Shown here: piece by piece, positions 57,001 through 64,000 of the stretch | Layout of the letters: the number at the start of each line of letters is the position of its first letter | How positions within the stretch are numbered: position 1 is the first letter of the stretch | Made by a program: the position numbers and the translations under genes | Origin: Sporomusaceae bacterium | Lineage (GTDB): Bacteria > Bacillota > Negativicutes > Sporomusales > UBA7701 | Assembly (NCBI GenBank): GCA_031460455.1 | Contig: JAVKTQ010000018.1 | Location: 1 to 64,000, forward strand | Direction: 5' to 3' | DNA length: 64,000 nt | Notes under the pieces: generated by a model | What the model was told of the DNA's origin: nothing | What the model saw: only the letters and a program-made list of their open reading frames with translations | The model's database searches: none

Positions 57001-57142
57001 CATATTAGCAAACATTCAGTCTCAACGGAGGGGGGAAAGGGTAAAACCGAAAGAGTCGAGGGTAGGGGGAACTAAAGTTTAATTACTGGTTATTGGTTTT
57101 AAGATTATTGAAGAATCGCGTATTTATGAAGGAGGAATTCTG

Positions 57143-58315
57143 GTGTCCAAAAAGTGGCTTACACTCGTTGCCCTGGCATTAGTTGTCACCATGGTTGCCG
57201 TACTCGCCGGCTGCGGCGGCGGTAGCGCACCTGCGAAACCTGCGACCATTAAAATCGGCGCCAACTTCGAAATGACCGGCGGCCAGGCGACCTTCGGGCA
57301 GTCTTCGGCCAACGCCGTCAAGCTCCTTTTCAAACAGATCAATGCTGCCGGCGGCATCAACGGCAAACAACTCGAACTGATCGTCGCCGACAACAAATCC
57401 GAGCCGGCCGAATCGGCCAACGCCTTGACCAAGCTTCTCACCCAGGATAAAGTCGTTGCCGTCGTCGGTCCTGTCACCAGCTCCGACTGCCTGGCTGCCG
57501 GACCGATCGCAATGGACAAAAAGGTACCCTTTGTCAGCAACAGCGCCACCAACCCGAAAGTTACCGTCGAAAACGGCAAAGTGAAAGACTTTGTCTTCCG
57601 CGCCTGCTTCCTCGATCCCTTCCAGGGCACGGTTGCCGCCAACTTCGCCAGCAAGTCCCTCAAAGCTAAGACCGCCGCCGTTTACGTCGACATGAGCTCC
57701 GACTACGCCAAAGGCCTGGCTCAGTTCTTCGAAGAAGCCTTCACCAAAGCCGGTGGCAAGATCGTAGCCAAGGAAGCCTACCAACAGAAAGACACCGACT
57801 TCCGCGCCGCCCTCACCAAGATCAAAGCCGCCAACCCGGAAGTAATCTTCAACCCCGGCTACTACCAGGAAGTCGGCATGTTCGTCAAGCAGGCCCGTGA
57901 GCTCGGCATCACCGTGCCCCTGCTCGGCGGCGACGGCTGGGATTCTCCCAAGCTCGTAGAGATCGCCGGCGCCCAGGCGCTTGAAAACACCTTCTTCGTA
58001 AACCACTACGCCGCTGACTCCAAAGACCCCGACACCATCAAGTTCGTCGAAGCCTACAAGAAAGAATACGGTCAGACCCCGGACGCCCTGTCCGCCCTTG
58101 CTTGGGATGCCGCGCTGATGGTTGTCGAAGCCATTAAGAAAGCCGGCCCGGACGCTGACTCCGTCAAAATCAAAGACGCCATCGCCGCGACCAAGAACCT
58201 CAAAGGCGTAACCGGCACCATCACCCTGAATGCCAACCATGACCCTGTCAAGAGCGCCGTTATCATCGCTCTCAAACAAGGCAAGCTGGTCTTCCAGGAA
58301 ACCGTCAATCCCTAA
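57143..58315 (+). CDS. livJ: branched-chain amino acid ABC transporter substrate-binding lipoprotein
   Basis: 390 residues from GTG 57143 (AAGGAGGAATTCTG upstream). Signal peptide with lipobox LAGC (Cys24), then the periplasmic-binding type I fold (IKIGANFEMTGGQATFGQSSANAVKL, AVVGPVTSSDCLAAGPIA). Captures leucine, isoleucine, valine or related amides for LivHMGF. Separated from livH by its own terminator and a new promoter. Confidence 0.92.
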   Translation: MSKKWLTLVALALVVTMVAVLAGCGGGSAPAKPATIKIGANFEMTGGQATFGQSSANAVKLLFKQINAAGGINGKQLELIVADNKSEPAESANALTKLLTQDKVVAVVGPVTSSDCLAAGPIAMDKKVPFVSNSATNPKVTVENGKVKDFVFRACFLDPFQGTVAANFASKSLKAKTAAVYVDMSSDYAKGLAQFFEEAFTKAGGKIVAKEAYQQKDTDFRAALTKIKAANPEVIFNPGYYQEVGMFVKQARELGITVPLLGGDGWDSPKLVEIAGAQALENTFFVNHYAADSKDPDTIKFVEAYKKEYGQTPDALSALAWDAALMVVEAIKKAGPDADSVKIKDAIAATKNLKGVTGTITLNANHDPVKSAVIIALKQGKLVFQETVNP

Positions 58316-58337
58316 TCAGTACATCGTCGTAGTGCGA

Positions 58338-58366
58338 GGGGATAAGGACTTGTCCTTATCCCCTTT
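58338..58366 (+). terminator. terminator after livJ
   Basis: GGGGATAAGGAC pairs perfectly with GTCCTTATCCCC, then TTTC. It lets livJ be transcribed in excess of the permease genes. Confidence 0.85.
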
Positions 58367-58443
58367 CTTACGCCCGCCGGCACTCCCTAAAACGGCAGTA
58401 CACCTACAGGAGACACAAGTTAAAAAGTCCGCCCCTTGAAGTA

Positions 58444-58472
58444 TTGACAGGCCAGGTGCGTCTCCCTATAAT
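58444..58472 (+). promoter_or_regulatory. consensus sigma-A promoter and long leader upstream of livH
   Basis: TTGACA (58444-58449), 17-base spacer, TATAAT (58467-58472). It gives an about 305-base untranslated leader to livH, rich in inverted repeats (for example GCCACCA near 58517 with TGGTGGC near 58577; GGGCC/GGCCC near 58612). No gene is supported in 58316-58786. Confidence 0.85.
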
Positions 58473-58786
58473 ATACACTGTGAGTAACACATTTTGGTCC
58501 AAAGGCGGACAAAAGTGCGCCACCAACGGACTGAAAAGGGTGTATATGGGGCGGATGCCGGCCTGCCGCGGGCTGGTGGCTGCCCCCGTCGTTTCTGAGG
58601 ACGACTTGCGGGCCGGGCCTCCGGGCCGCAGCTGCCATCTTGATGGCATAATGACCTTGAAATCAACGGTTGGCCCTTGGCCCCGGCGGGGGAAAACCTT
58701 TGGCCATATATGTGTCCGTGTCCGGACAGACAGCACCGGTATTCGGGCGTCCTGCGCCTACAATAACCATGATAAGGAGGGAACGC

Positions 58787-59677
58787 ATGGATTCATTCCT
58801 TCAGCAGTTCTACCAGCAGTTGGTGAACGGTATTTCTCTAGGCAGCATTTACGCGCTTATCGCTCTCGGCTACACCATGGTTTATGGCATAATCCGCCTC
58901 ATAAACTTCGCCCACGGCGATATCTACATGCTTGGCGCCTACGTGGCGTTCTTCGCCACCACCGTCCTCAAGCTGTCCTTCTTCCCGGCCCTCATCGCCG
59001 CCATGGTGGGCTCCGCCGTGGTTGGCGTGGCCATCGAACGCTTCGCTTACCGTCCGCTCAGAAACGCGCCCAAAATCGCCGTTCTTATCACCGCCATCGG
59101 CGTTTCCCTCTTTCTGGAGTACGGCGGCATGCTCGCCGTTTCGCCCCAGCCGCGCACCTTCCCCGCCCTTCTGCCCACAGGCATCTATCACATAGGCGGC
59201 GTAGTCATAAACAGCTACCAGATCATTATCCTTGCCGTCTCCCTAATCCTCATGGCCATCCTGACCTATATCGTCCACCGCACCAAAATCGGCAAAGCAA
59301 TGCGGGCCGTTTCCTTCGACAATGATGCCGCCCGCCTCATGGGCATCGACGTCGACCGCGTCATCTCCTTCACGTTCGCCATCGGTTCCGCCCTGGCGGC
59401 CGCGGCCGGCGTGCTCGTCGGCATCTACTACAACTCCATCGACCCCCTCATGGGCATCATGCCGGGCCTTAAAGCCTTCGTCGCCGCGGTTCTCGGCGGC
59501 ATAGGCATCCTCCCGGGCGCCATGCTGGGCGGGGTCATCATGGGCGTCGTCGAAGCCCTGGTAAGCGGTTTCATCTCCTCCACCTTCCGCGACGCTGCGG
59601 CCTTCGGCATCCTGATCCTCATCCTTCTCTTCAGACCCTCCGGCCTTCTCGGCAAGAACGTCCGGGAGAAAGTGTAG
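58787..59677 (+). CDS. livH: branched-chain amino acid ABC transporter permease LivH
   Basis: 296 residues from ATG 58787 (AAGGAGGGAACGC upstream). Start region LVNGISLGSIYALIALGYTMVYGIIRLINFAHGDIYMLGAY is diagnostic for LivH; several membrane spans. Forms the channel with LivM. Confidence 0.95.
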   Translation: MDSFLQQFYQQLVNGISLGSIYALIALGYTMVYGIIRLINFAHGDIYMLGAYVAFFATTVLKLSFFPALIAAMVGSAVVGVAIERFAYRPLRNAPKIAVLITAIGVSLFLEYGGMLAVSPQPRTFPALLPTGIYHIGGVVINSYQIIILAVSLILMAILTYIVHRTKIGKAMRAVSFDNDAARLMGIDVDRVISFTFAIGSALAAAAGVLVGIYYNSIDPLMGIMPGLKAFVAAVLGGIGILPGAMLGGVIMGVVEALVSGFISSTFRDAAAFGILILILLFRPSGLLGKNVREKV

Positions 59678-60649
59678 GTGACCGGCATGCGAGAAAAAAC
59701 GAAAAACGACCTCCTGATGCTGGCGGCTGGCATCGTTATATACGCCGTAGTCCAGAGTCTCATATCGATCGGTTTCATCCAGGACTACTGGGAGCGCAAC
59801 ATCGTCTATGTCTGTATTAATATAATCCTGGCCACCAGCCTCAACCTCATCAACGGCATCACCGGCCAGTTCTCCATCGGCCATGCCGGCTTCATGGCCG
59901 TCGGCGCCTACGTCGGCGCCATAATGACCGTCAAATTCGGTCTTCCCCTGGCGGCCGGCATCGTCGCCGGCGCCCTTGGGGCCGCCGTTCTCGGCTTCAT
60001 CATCGGCCTGCCCACTCTGCGGCTAACCGGCGACTACCTGGCTATCGCCACCCTCGGCCTTGGGGAGATAATCCGCATAACCATCCTCAATATCCCCTAC
60101 GTCGGCGGTGCCTCGGGCTTTATGGGCATCCCCAAGCTGACCAACTTCACCTGGGCGTTCTTCCTGATGCTCTTAGTCCTCTTCTTCATTAAGAACTTTG
60201 TCAACTCCACCCACGGCCGGGCCTGCATCTCCATCCGCGAGAACGAAATCGCCGCCGAAGCCATGGGTATCGACACCACCAAATACAAAGTCATGGCGTT
60301 CACCCTTGGCGCGGCCTTCGCCGGCGTCGCCGGGGCCCTCTTCTCCCACTACACCTACATCGCCCACCCCGCCTCCTTCACCTTCATGCGCTCCTTCGAC
60401 ATCCTTACGATGGTCGTTCTCGGCGGCCTCGGCAGCATGAGCGGCTCGATAGTAGGCGCCATCTTCTTCACCTGGGTATCGGCCTTCTTCGCCGAATGGC
60501 CGGAATGGCGAATGGTCATCTACTCGCTCCTGCTCATCGTCCTTATGCTGTTCCGACCGCAGGGTCTGTTCGGCAATAAGGAACTCAGCCTCAAAATGTT
60601 CGGTCGCTTGACGGGAGGTGAACGGCGTGGCACTACTCAAGGTAACTAA
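59678..60649 (+). CDS. livM: branched-chain amino acid ABC transporter permease LivM
   Basis: Up to 323 residues from GTG 59678; ATG 59687 with AGGTGA upstream is an alternative start. LivM motif INGITGQFSIGHAGFMAVGAYVGA and the later ENEIAAEAMGIDTTKYKVMAF coupling loop. Overlaps livG by 23 bases. Confidence 0.95.
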   Translation: MTGMREKTKNDLLMLAAGIVIYAVVQSLISIGFIQDYWERNIVYVCINIILATSLNLINGITGQFSIGHAGFMAVGAYVGAIMTVKFGLPLAAGIVAGALGAAVLGFIIGLPTLRLTGDYLAIATLGLGEIIRITILNIPYVGGASGFMGIPKLTNFTWAFFLMLLVLFFIKNFVNSTHGRACISIRENEIAAEAMGIDTTKYKVMAFTLGAAFAGVAGALFSHYTYIAHPASFTFMRSFDILTMVVLGGLGSMSGSIVGAIFFTWVSAFFAEWPEWRMVIYSLLLIVLMLFRPQGLFGNKELSLKMFGRLTGGERRGTTQGN

Positions 60650-61394
60650 CCTGTCCAAATCCTTCGGCGGGCTGCGCGCCGTCTCATCCTTCAACATCGC
60701 CATCGAACCGGGCGAACTGGTCGGCCTTATCGGCCCCAACGGCGCCGGCAAAACCACCGCCTTTAACCTCCTCACCGGCGTCTACGACCCCACCGAAGGC
60801 GCAATCGAGTTCGACGGCAAAAGCGTTGTCGGCCTGAAGCCCTACCAAATCACCCAGCGCGGCGTCGCCCGCACCTTCCAGAACATCCGCCTGTTCAGCG
60901 AATTGTCCGTTCTCGACAACGTCAAAATAGCCTATCACTTCCACGTCAAATACGGCCTCCTCGAAACGGTTTTCCGCCTCGGCCGCTACTTCGGCGAAGA
61001 AGAAGACCTCGACAAGAAAGCCCTCCGCTTCCTGGAAATCTTCCAACTTGCCCACCGCAAGGACGAAATCGCCAAAAACCTTCCCTACGGCGAACAGCGC
61101 CGGCTCGAAATCGCCCGCGCTCTTGCCGCTCAACCCAAACTCCTCCTGCTCGACGAACCGGCTGCAGGCATGAACCCCCAGGAAACCCAGCAGCTCATGG
61201 ACATGATTCGCTGGATCCGCAAAGAGTTCGGCCTTACCATTCTCCTTATCGAGCATGACATGAGCCTGGTCATGGGCGTCTGCGAACGCATCTACGTTCT
61301 CGACTACGGCAGCATCATCGCCCAGGGCACGCCGGCCGAAATCAAAAACAACCCGCGGGTTATCGAGGCTTACCTCGGCGAGGAGGTGCACTGA
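60627..61394 (+). CDS. livG: branched-chain amino acid ABC transporter ATP-binding protein LivG
   Basis: 255 residues from GTG 60627 (GGGAGGTGAACGGC upstream). Walker A GPNGAGKTT, signature LPYGEQRRLEIARALA, Walker B LLLLDEPAAGMNP; the longer insert after Walker A is typical of LivG. Energises uptake with LivF. Confidence 0.96.
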   Translation: MALLKVTNLSKSFGGLRAVSSFNIAIEPGELVGLIGPNGAGKTTAFNLLTGVYDPTEGAIEFDGKSVVGLKPYQITQRGVARTFQNIRLFSELSVLDNVKIAYHFHVKYGLLETVFRLGRYFGEEEDLDKKALRFLEIFQLAHRKDEIAKNLPYGEQRRLEIARALAAQPKLLLLDEPAAGMNPQETQQLMDMIRWIRKEFGLTILLIEHDMSLVMGVCERIYVLDYGSIIAQGTPAEIKNNPRVIEAYLGEEVH

Positions 61395-62098
61395 TGCTTA
61401 AGATTGACGACATCAACGTATACTACGGCGCCATCCACGCCCTCAAAGGCATCAGCCTGGAAGTTCCCGAAGGCGAAATCGTCACCCTCATCGGCGCCAA
61501 CGGCGCCGGCAAAAGCACCACCCTCCGCACCATCTCGGGCCTCCTGAAGCCCAGGACCGGCCAGATAACCTTCGAAGGCAAGAACATTGCCGGGATGCCG
61601 GCCCAGGATATCGTCAAGATGGGCATCTCGCAAGTGCCGGAAGGGCGGCGCATTTTCGCCAACATGTCCGTTCTCGAAAACCTCGAGCTCGGCGCCTATA
61701 TCCGTTCCGACAGCAAAGGCATCGCCGGAGACCTCGAAAACGTCTTCAAACGCTTCCCGCGTCTCCGCGAGCGCAAAAGCCAGGTCGCCGGCACCCTTTC
61801 CGGCGGCGAGCAGCAAATGCTGGCTATGGGCCGCGCCCTCATGAGCCGCCCCCGCCTCCTGCTGATGGACGAACCCTCCATGGGTCTCGCCCCATTGCTG
61901 GTTAAAGAAATATTTGCTATCATTAAGGAAATAAACGCCAGCGGCACCACCATCCTTCTGGTCGAGCAGAACGCCAACATGGCGCTGTCCGTCGCCCAGA
62001 AGGCATATGTGCTCGAAACCGGGCGCATCACCCTCTCCGGCACCGCCAAGGAGCTGTCCGAGAGCGAAGCGGTCCGCAAGGCGTACCTCGGCGGCTAA
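61394..62098 (+). CDS. livF: branched-chain amino acid ABC transporter ATP-binding protein LivF
   Basis: 234 residues. Walker A GANGAGKST, signature LSGGEQQMLAMGRALM, Walker B LLLMDEPSMGLAP, typical LivF. The ATG overlaps the livG stop by one base. Confidence 0.96.
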   Translation: MLKIDDINVYYGAIHALKGISLEVPEGEIVTLIGANGAGKSTTLRTISGLLKPRTGQITFEGKNIAGMPAQDIVKMGISQVPEGRRIFANMSVLENLELGAYIRSDSKGIAGDLENVFKRFPRLRERKSQVAGTLSGGEQQMLAMGRALMSRPRLLLMDEPSMGLAPLLVKEIFAIIKEINASGTTILLVEQNANMALSVAQKAYVLETGRITLSGTAKELSESEAVRKAYLGG

Positions 62099-62125
62099 CG
62101 CGACTTCAAAAAAGAGCGAGGAGAG

Positions 62126-62782
62126 ATGGCCATGTTCGTCTCCAAACGGATGACCCCCAATCCGGTGACTATTCCTCCGACCATGACGGTTTCCGACGCC
62201 ACCAACCTCATGAAAACCAACAACTTCCGCCGCGTGCCCGTTGTCGAGGACGGCAAACTTGTCGGCATAGTAACCGACCGCGACCTGCGCGCCGTAGCGC
62301 CGTCGCCGGCCACCACCCTCTCCGTCTTCGAAATCAATCACCTCCTGGCCAAAATGCTTGTCAAGGAAATAATGAAATCGCCGGTCATAACCATAAGCGC
62401 CGGCGCCACCATCGAAGAAGCGGCGCTCATGATGTACACCCACAAGATCGGCGGCCTGGTGGTCTTGAATAGCGTCGGCTCGGTCGCCGGCATCATCACC
62501 GAGACCGACATCTTCAAAAGCCTCGTCGACGTCATGGGGCTCAAGGAAGGACGCACCCGCCTGACATTTGAATTTGACGACAAGGTCGGCGTTCTCGCCG
62601 ACATCGCCGCCGTCTTCAAGGAGTTAGGCATCAACATCCTCAGCATGGCGACCTACAACACCGAAGACGGCCGGGCCGAGATGGTCATCCGCGCCGACGT
62701 CAAGGACGTCAAAGTTCTCGTCGACCGGCTGGCCGCCATCGGTTATCCCGTCACCCATGTGGTCCAGATCGGCAACGACTGA
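62126..62782 (+). CDS. AcuB-like CBS-pair and ACT-domain protein
   Basis: 218 residues; ATG 62126, or ATG 62132 with better spacing to GAGGAG. Two CBS motifs (about 1-135: MTPNPVTIPPTMTVSDATNLM; LVGIVTDRDLRAV; PVITISAGATIEEAALMM) bind adenine nucleotides. The C-terminal ACT domain (about 140-215, LTFEFDDKVGVLADIAAVFKE) usually binds an amino acid. 27 bases after livF, so probably in the liv transcript. A nucleotide- and amino-acid-sensing regulator of uptake or metabolism is inferred, not shown. Confidence 0.87.
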   Translation: MAMFVSKRMTPNPVTIPPTMTVSDATNLMKTNNFRRVPVVEDGKLVGIVTDRDLRAVAPSPATTLSVFEINHLLAKMLVKEIMKSPVITISAGATIEEAALMMYTHKIGGLVVLNSVGSVAGIITETDIFKSLVDVMGLKEGRTRLTFEFDDKVGVLADIAAVFKELGINILSMATYNTEDGRAEMVIRADVKDVKVLVDRLAAIGYPVTHVVQIGND

Positions 62783-62793
62783 TGCCCCAAGGA

Positions 62794-62822
62794 TTTACAC
62801 CATCCCTGCGGCGTGCTAATAT
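62794..62822 (+). promoter_or_regulatory. promoter upstream of the CDF leader RNA
   Basis: TTTACA near 62794 and TAATAT/TATAAT near 62817-62825 (17- to 20-base spacers depending on the -10 chosen). Confidence 0.6.
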
Positions 62823-62832
62823 AATGGAATAG

Positions 62833-62941
62833 GATCAGGCGGCCGGCGGGAGCCGGTGCGGCCGGGCGATAAGCAGCAGGCAAAGCCTGTGGGACCATAA
62901 GTCCTACAGGCTTTTTATTTTGGCTGCGGCTGCCGGCAGCC
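62833..62941 (+). promoter_or_regulatory. structured leader and terminator upstream of the CDF transporter gene (class uncertain)
   Basis: About 50 bases of GC-rich sequence with several GGC/GCC pairs and repeated CAGGC words (62837, 62879) are followed by a strong hairpin AAGCCTGTGGGAC/GTCCTACAGGCTT and TTTTATTTT (62883-62920). A perfect GCGGCTGCCGGCAGCCGC palindrome (about 62925-62942) follows. Could be a metal-sensing riboswitch (NiCo-like elements precede CDF genes) or an independent small RNA; I cannot confirm either. Confidence 0.55.
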
Positions 62942-62972
62942 GCGGGGCATATTATTACGGGAGGGTTTTCTT

Positions 62973-63848
62973 TTGGACCACAACACCCTGAAACAAAATA
63001 CCGCCCGGCTGTCGATAATCTCCAATAGCGCGCTTGTTGTCATCAAGCTTGCCGTCGGCCTGGCCGGCGGTGCGGTCAGCATCGTGTCTGAAGCCGCCCA
63101 CTCGGCCGTCGATCTTATCGCCGCCCTCATCGCCTACTACGCCGTCCGCAAGGCGGCTCAGCCGCCCGACGCCCACCACGCCTACGGCCATGGCAAAGTA
63201 GAGAACTTGTCCGCCGCCATCGAAGCGGCCCTTATCATCGTCGCCGCATTGTGGATCATCTACGAAGCGGTCGAAAAGATTGCCGTCGGCCACGCGCCCG
63301 CCTATCTCGAATACGGCATCGCCGTGATGGCGGTATCGATCCTCGTCAACTGGTATGTTTCCGACAAGCTGATGAAGGTCGCCCGCAAAACCTGCTCCCA
63401 CGCTCTCGAAGCCGACGCCCTCCACCTCAGGGCCGACATCTGGACATCGGGCGGCGTGCTGGCCGGCCTGGTAGTAATCAAAATTACCGGCCTCGCCTGG
63501 CTCGACCCGGCCATCGCCATCGTCGTCGCCGGCGTTGTCTTCAAAGCCGGCTACACCATGACCAAGAAAAGCCTCTACGAACTTACCGACGTCAGCCTGC
63601 CGCCGGAAGAAGAAGAAATAATCACCGCCATCCTCGCCGCCCACCCCGCCATCCTTGCCTTTCACCAACTGCGGACACGGCGGTCGGGCAGCCTCCGGCT
63701 CATCGACGTCCATCTCATACTCAGCCGCGACATGCACCTCGACGTCGCCCACGCCGTCTGCGACGAAGTCGAGGCCGCCCTGGAGGAGAGGCTCGCCCCG
63801 TGCGAAGCGACTATTCACCTGGAGCCCTGCACCTGCCCCGACAAATAG
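62973..63848 (+). CDS. cation diffusion facilitator (CDF) family metal transporter
   Basis: 291 residues from TTG 62973 (GGGAGGG eight bases upstream). Membrane spans with the metal-site motif HSAVDLIAA in TM2 and the conserved HHAYGHGKVENLSA loop, a second HALEADALHLRADIWTSGG site in TM5, and a C-terminal cytoplasmic domain ending in a CTC motif. Exports divalent metals (Zn, Fe, Co, Ni or Mn) against protons. Metal specificity cannot be read safely. Confidence 0.93.
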   Translation: MDHNTLKQNTARLSIISNSALVVIKLAVGLAGGAVSIVSEAAHSAVDLIAALIAYYAVRKAAQPPDAHHAYGHGKVENLSAAIEAALIIVAALWIIYEAVEKIAVGHAPAYLEYGIAVMAVSILVNWYVSDKLMKVARKTCSHALEADALHLRADIWTSGGVLAGLVVIKITGLAWLDPAIAIVVAGVVFKAGYTMTKKSLYELTDVSLPPEEEEIITAILAAHPAILAFHQLRTRRSGSLRLIDVHLILSRDMHLDVAHAVCDEVEAALEERLAPCEATIHLEPCTCPDK

Positions 63849-63865
63849 CTACGGTTGCCCAAACA

Positions 63866-63891
63866 AAAAGCGCGCCGTCAGACGCGCTTTA
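63866..63891 (-). terminator. terminator of the gene at the right edge
   Basis: AGCGCG/CGCGCT-type hairpin followed on the minus strand by TTTTTG (complement of 63865-63869); adjacent to the stop at 63889. Confidence 0.7.
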
Positions 63892-64000
63892 TCTCTTCAG
63901 CCGGCGCGGCCGCATCGGGTTGCAGTCGCGGCGCGGAGCGTGGACCTGCGTTTTTTTCTCGGTTTCCGCCAGCAGTTCCTCTGTATCGTCGACTGCCTCG
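63889..64000 (-). CDS. C-terminal end of an unidentified protein (runs off the window)
   Basis: The last 36 residues are visible (EAVDDTEELLAETEKKTQ then VHAPRRDCNPMRPRRLKR, stop TAA). The very basic, proline- and arginine-rich tail after an acidic segment is distinctive, but I do not recognise the family. A terminator follows directly, supporting a real gene end. Confidence 0.5.
   Translation of the reverse strand, partial: EAVDDTEELLAETEKKTQVHAPRRDCNPMRPRRLKR

Noticed and set aside
58444-58786. Long in-frame extension of livH, or a separate ORF in its leader
   Set aside because: The strong ribosome site AAGGAGGGAACGC fixes livH at 58787, and the upstream translation is proline/arginine-rich without membrane or family features.

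Overview
The window is a chromosomal replication-origin region of a spore-forming anaerobic Bacillota. The lineage is most likely Negativicutes (Sporomusaceae-like), inferred from gene content rather than from any rRNA. The evidence is the classical divergent order gyrB-remB-dciA-recF-yaaA-dnaN-dnaA | rpmH-rnpA-yidD-yidC-jag-mnmE-mnmG-rsmG-noc, followed by parA-parB. A sporulation protein (YyaC), the [FeFe]-hydrogenase maturase HydF, selenoprotein machinery, a ferredoxin-rich split glutamate synthase and B12-dependent methionine synthase also fit. No CRISPR, rRNA, tRNA or insertion sequence was found.

Layout. (1) 1-20.6 kb is an accessory catabolic block, all on the minus strand. It holds a partial ferredoxin, an IclR regulator, a methyltransferase, a decayed nifJ remnant and a ~10.4-kb operon: CoA-transferase, HMG-CoA-lyase-like enzyme, TAXI-TRAP transporter, Mii/PrpF isomerase, second CoA-transferase, LeuCD-type dehydratase and HpcH/HpaI aldolase. 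A textbook -24/-12 promoter precedes the operon, and a PrpR-type sigma-54 activator gene lies just upstream. A second module (beta-keto acid cleavage enzyme, 3-hydroxyacyl-CoA dehydrogenase, GntP-type permease) has its own sigma-54 promoter and PAS-type sigma-54 activator. Three GTAGT-N6-ACTAC palindromes lie upstream of the operon and of the activator gene.

(2) 20.7-40.6 kb is the origin core. oriC (DnaA boxes) lies between dnaA and rpmH. A Noc-binding site lies inside noc; parS sites lie inside parB and just after it. Inserted between noc and parA is a SAM-riboswitch-controlled pair: the methionine synthase activation domain as a separate protein, plus a MetH lacking that domain.

(3) 40.6-51.2 kb: aspartate ammonia-lyase, hydF, a cysteine desulfurase, a DUF4446 protein, an M23 peptidase, a bactofilin, two YkuS-like small proteins, yyaC, and selA-selB.

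(4) 51.2-64 kb is nitrogen and branched-chain amino acid metabolism. A ykkC-family (probably ppGpp) riboswitch precedes a three-gene glutamate synthase whose GXGXG domain is fused to the GltD flavoprotein. Then come livJ, livHMGF and an AcuB-like CBS-ACT protein, with unassigned structured leaders before livJ, before livH and before a final CDF metal transporter.

The parts most worth pursuing are the two sigma-54 catabolic operons, whose substrates cannot be settled from sequence, and the three unclassified leader RNAs near 56.9, 58.5 and 62.85 kb.
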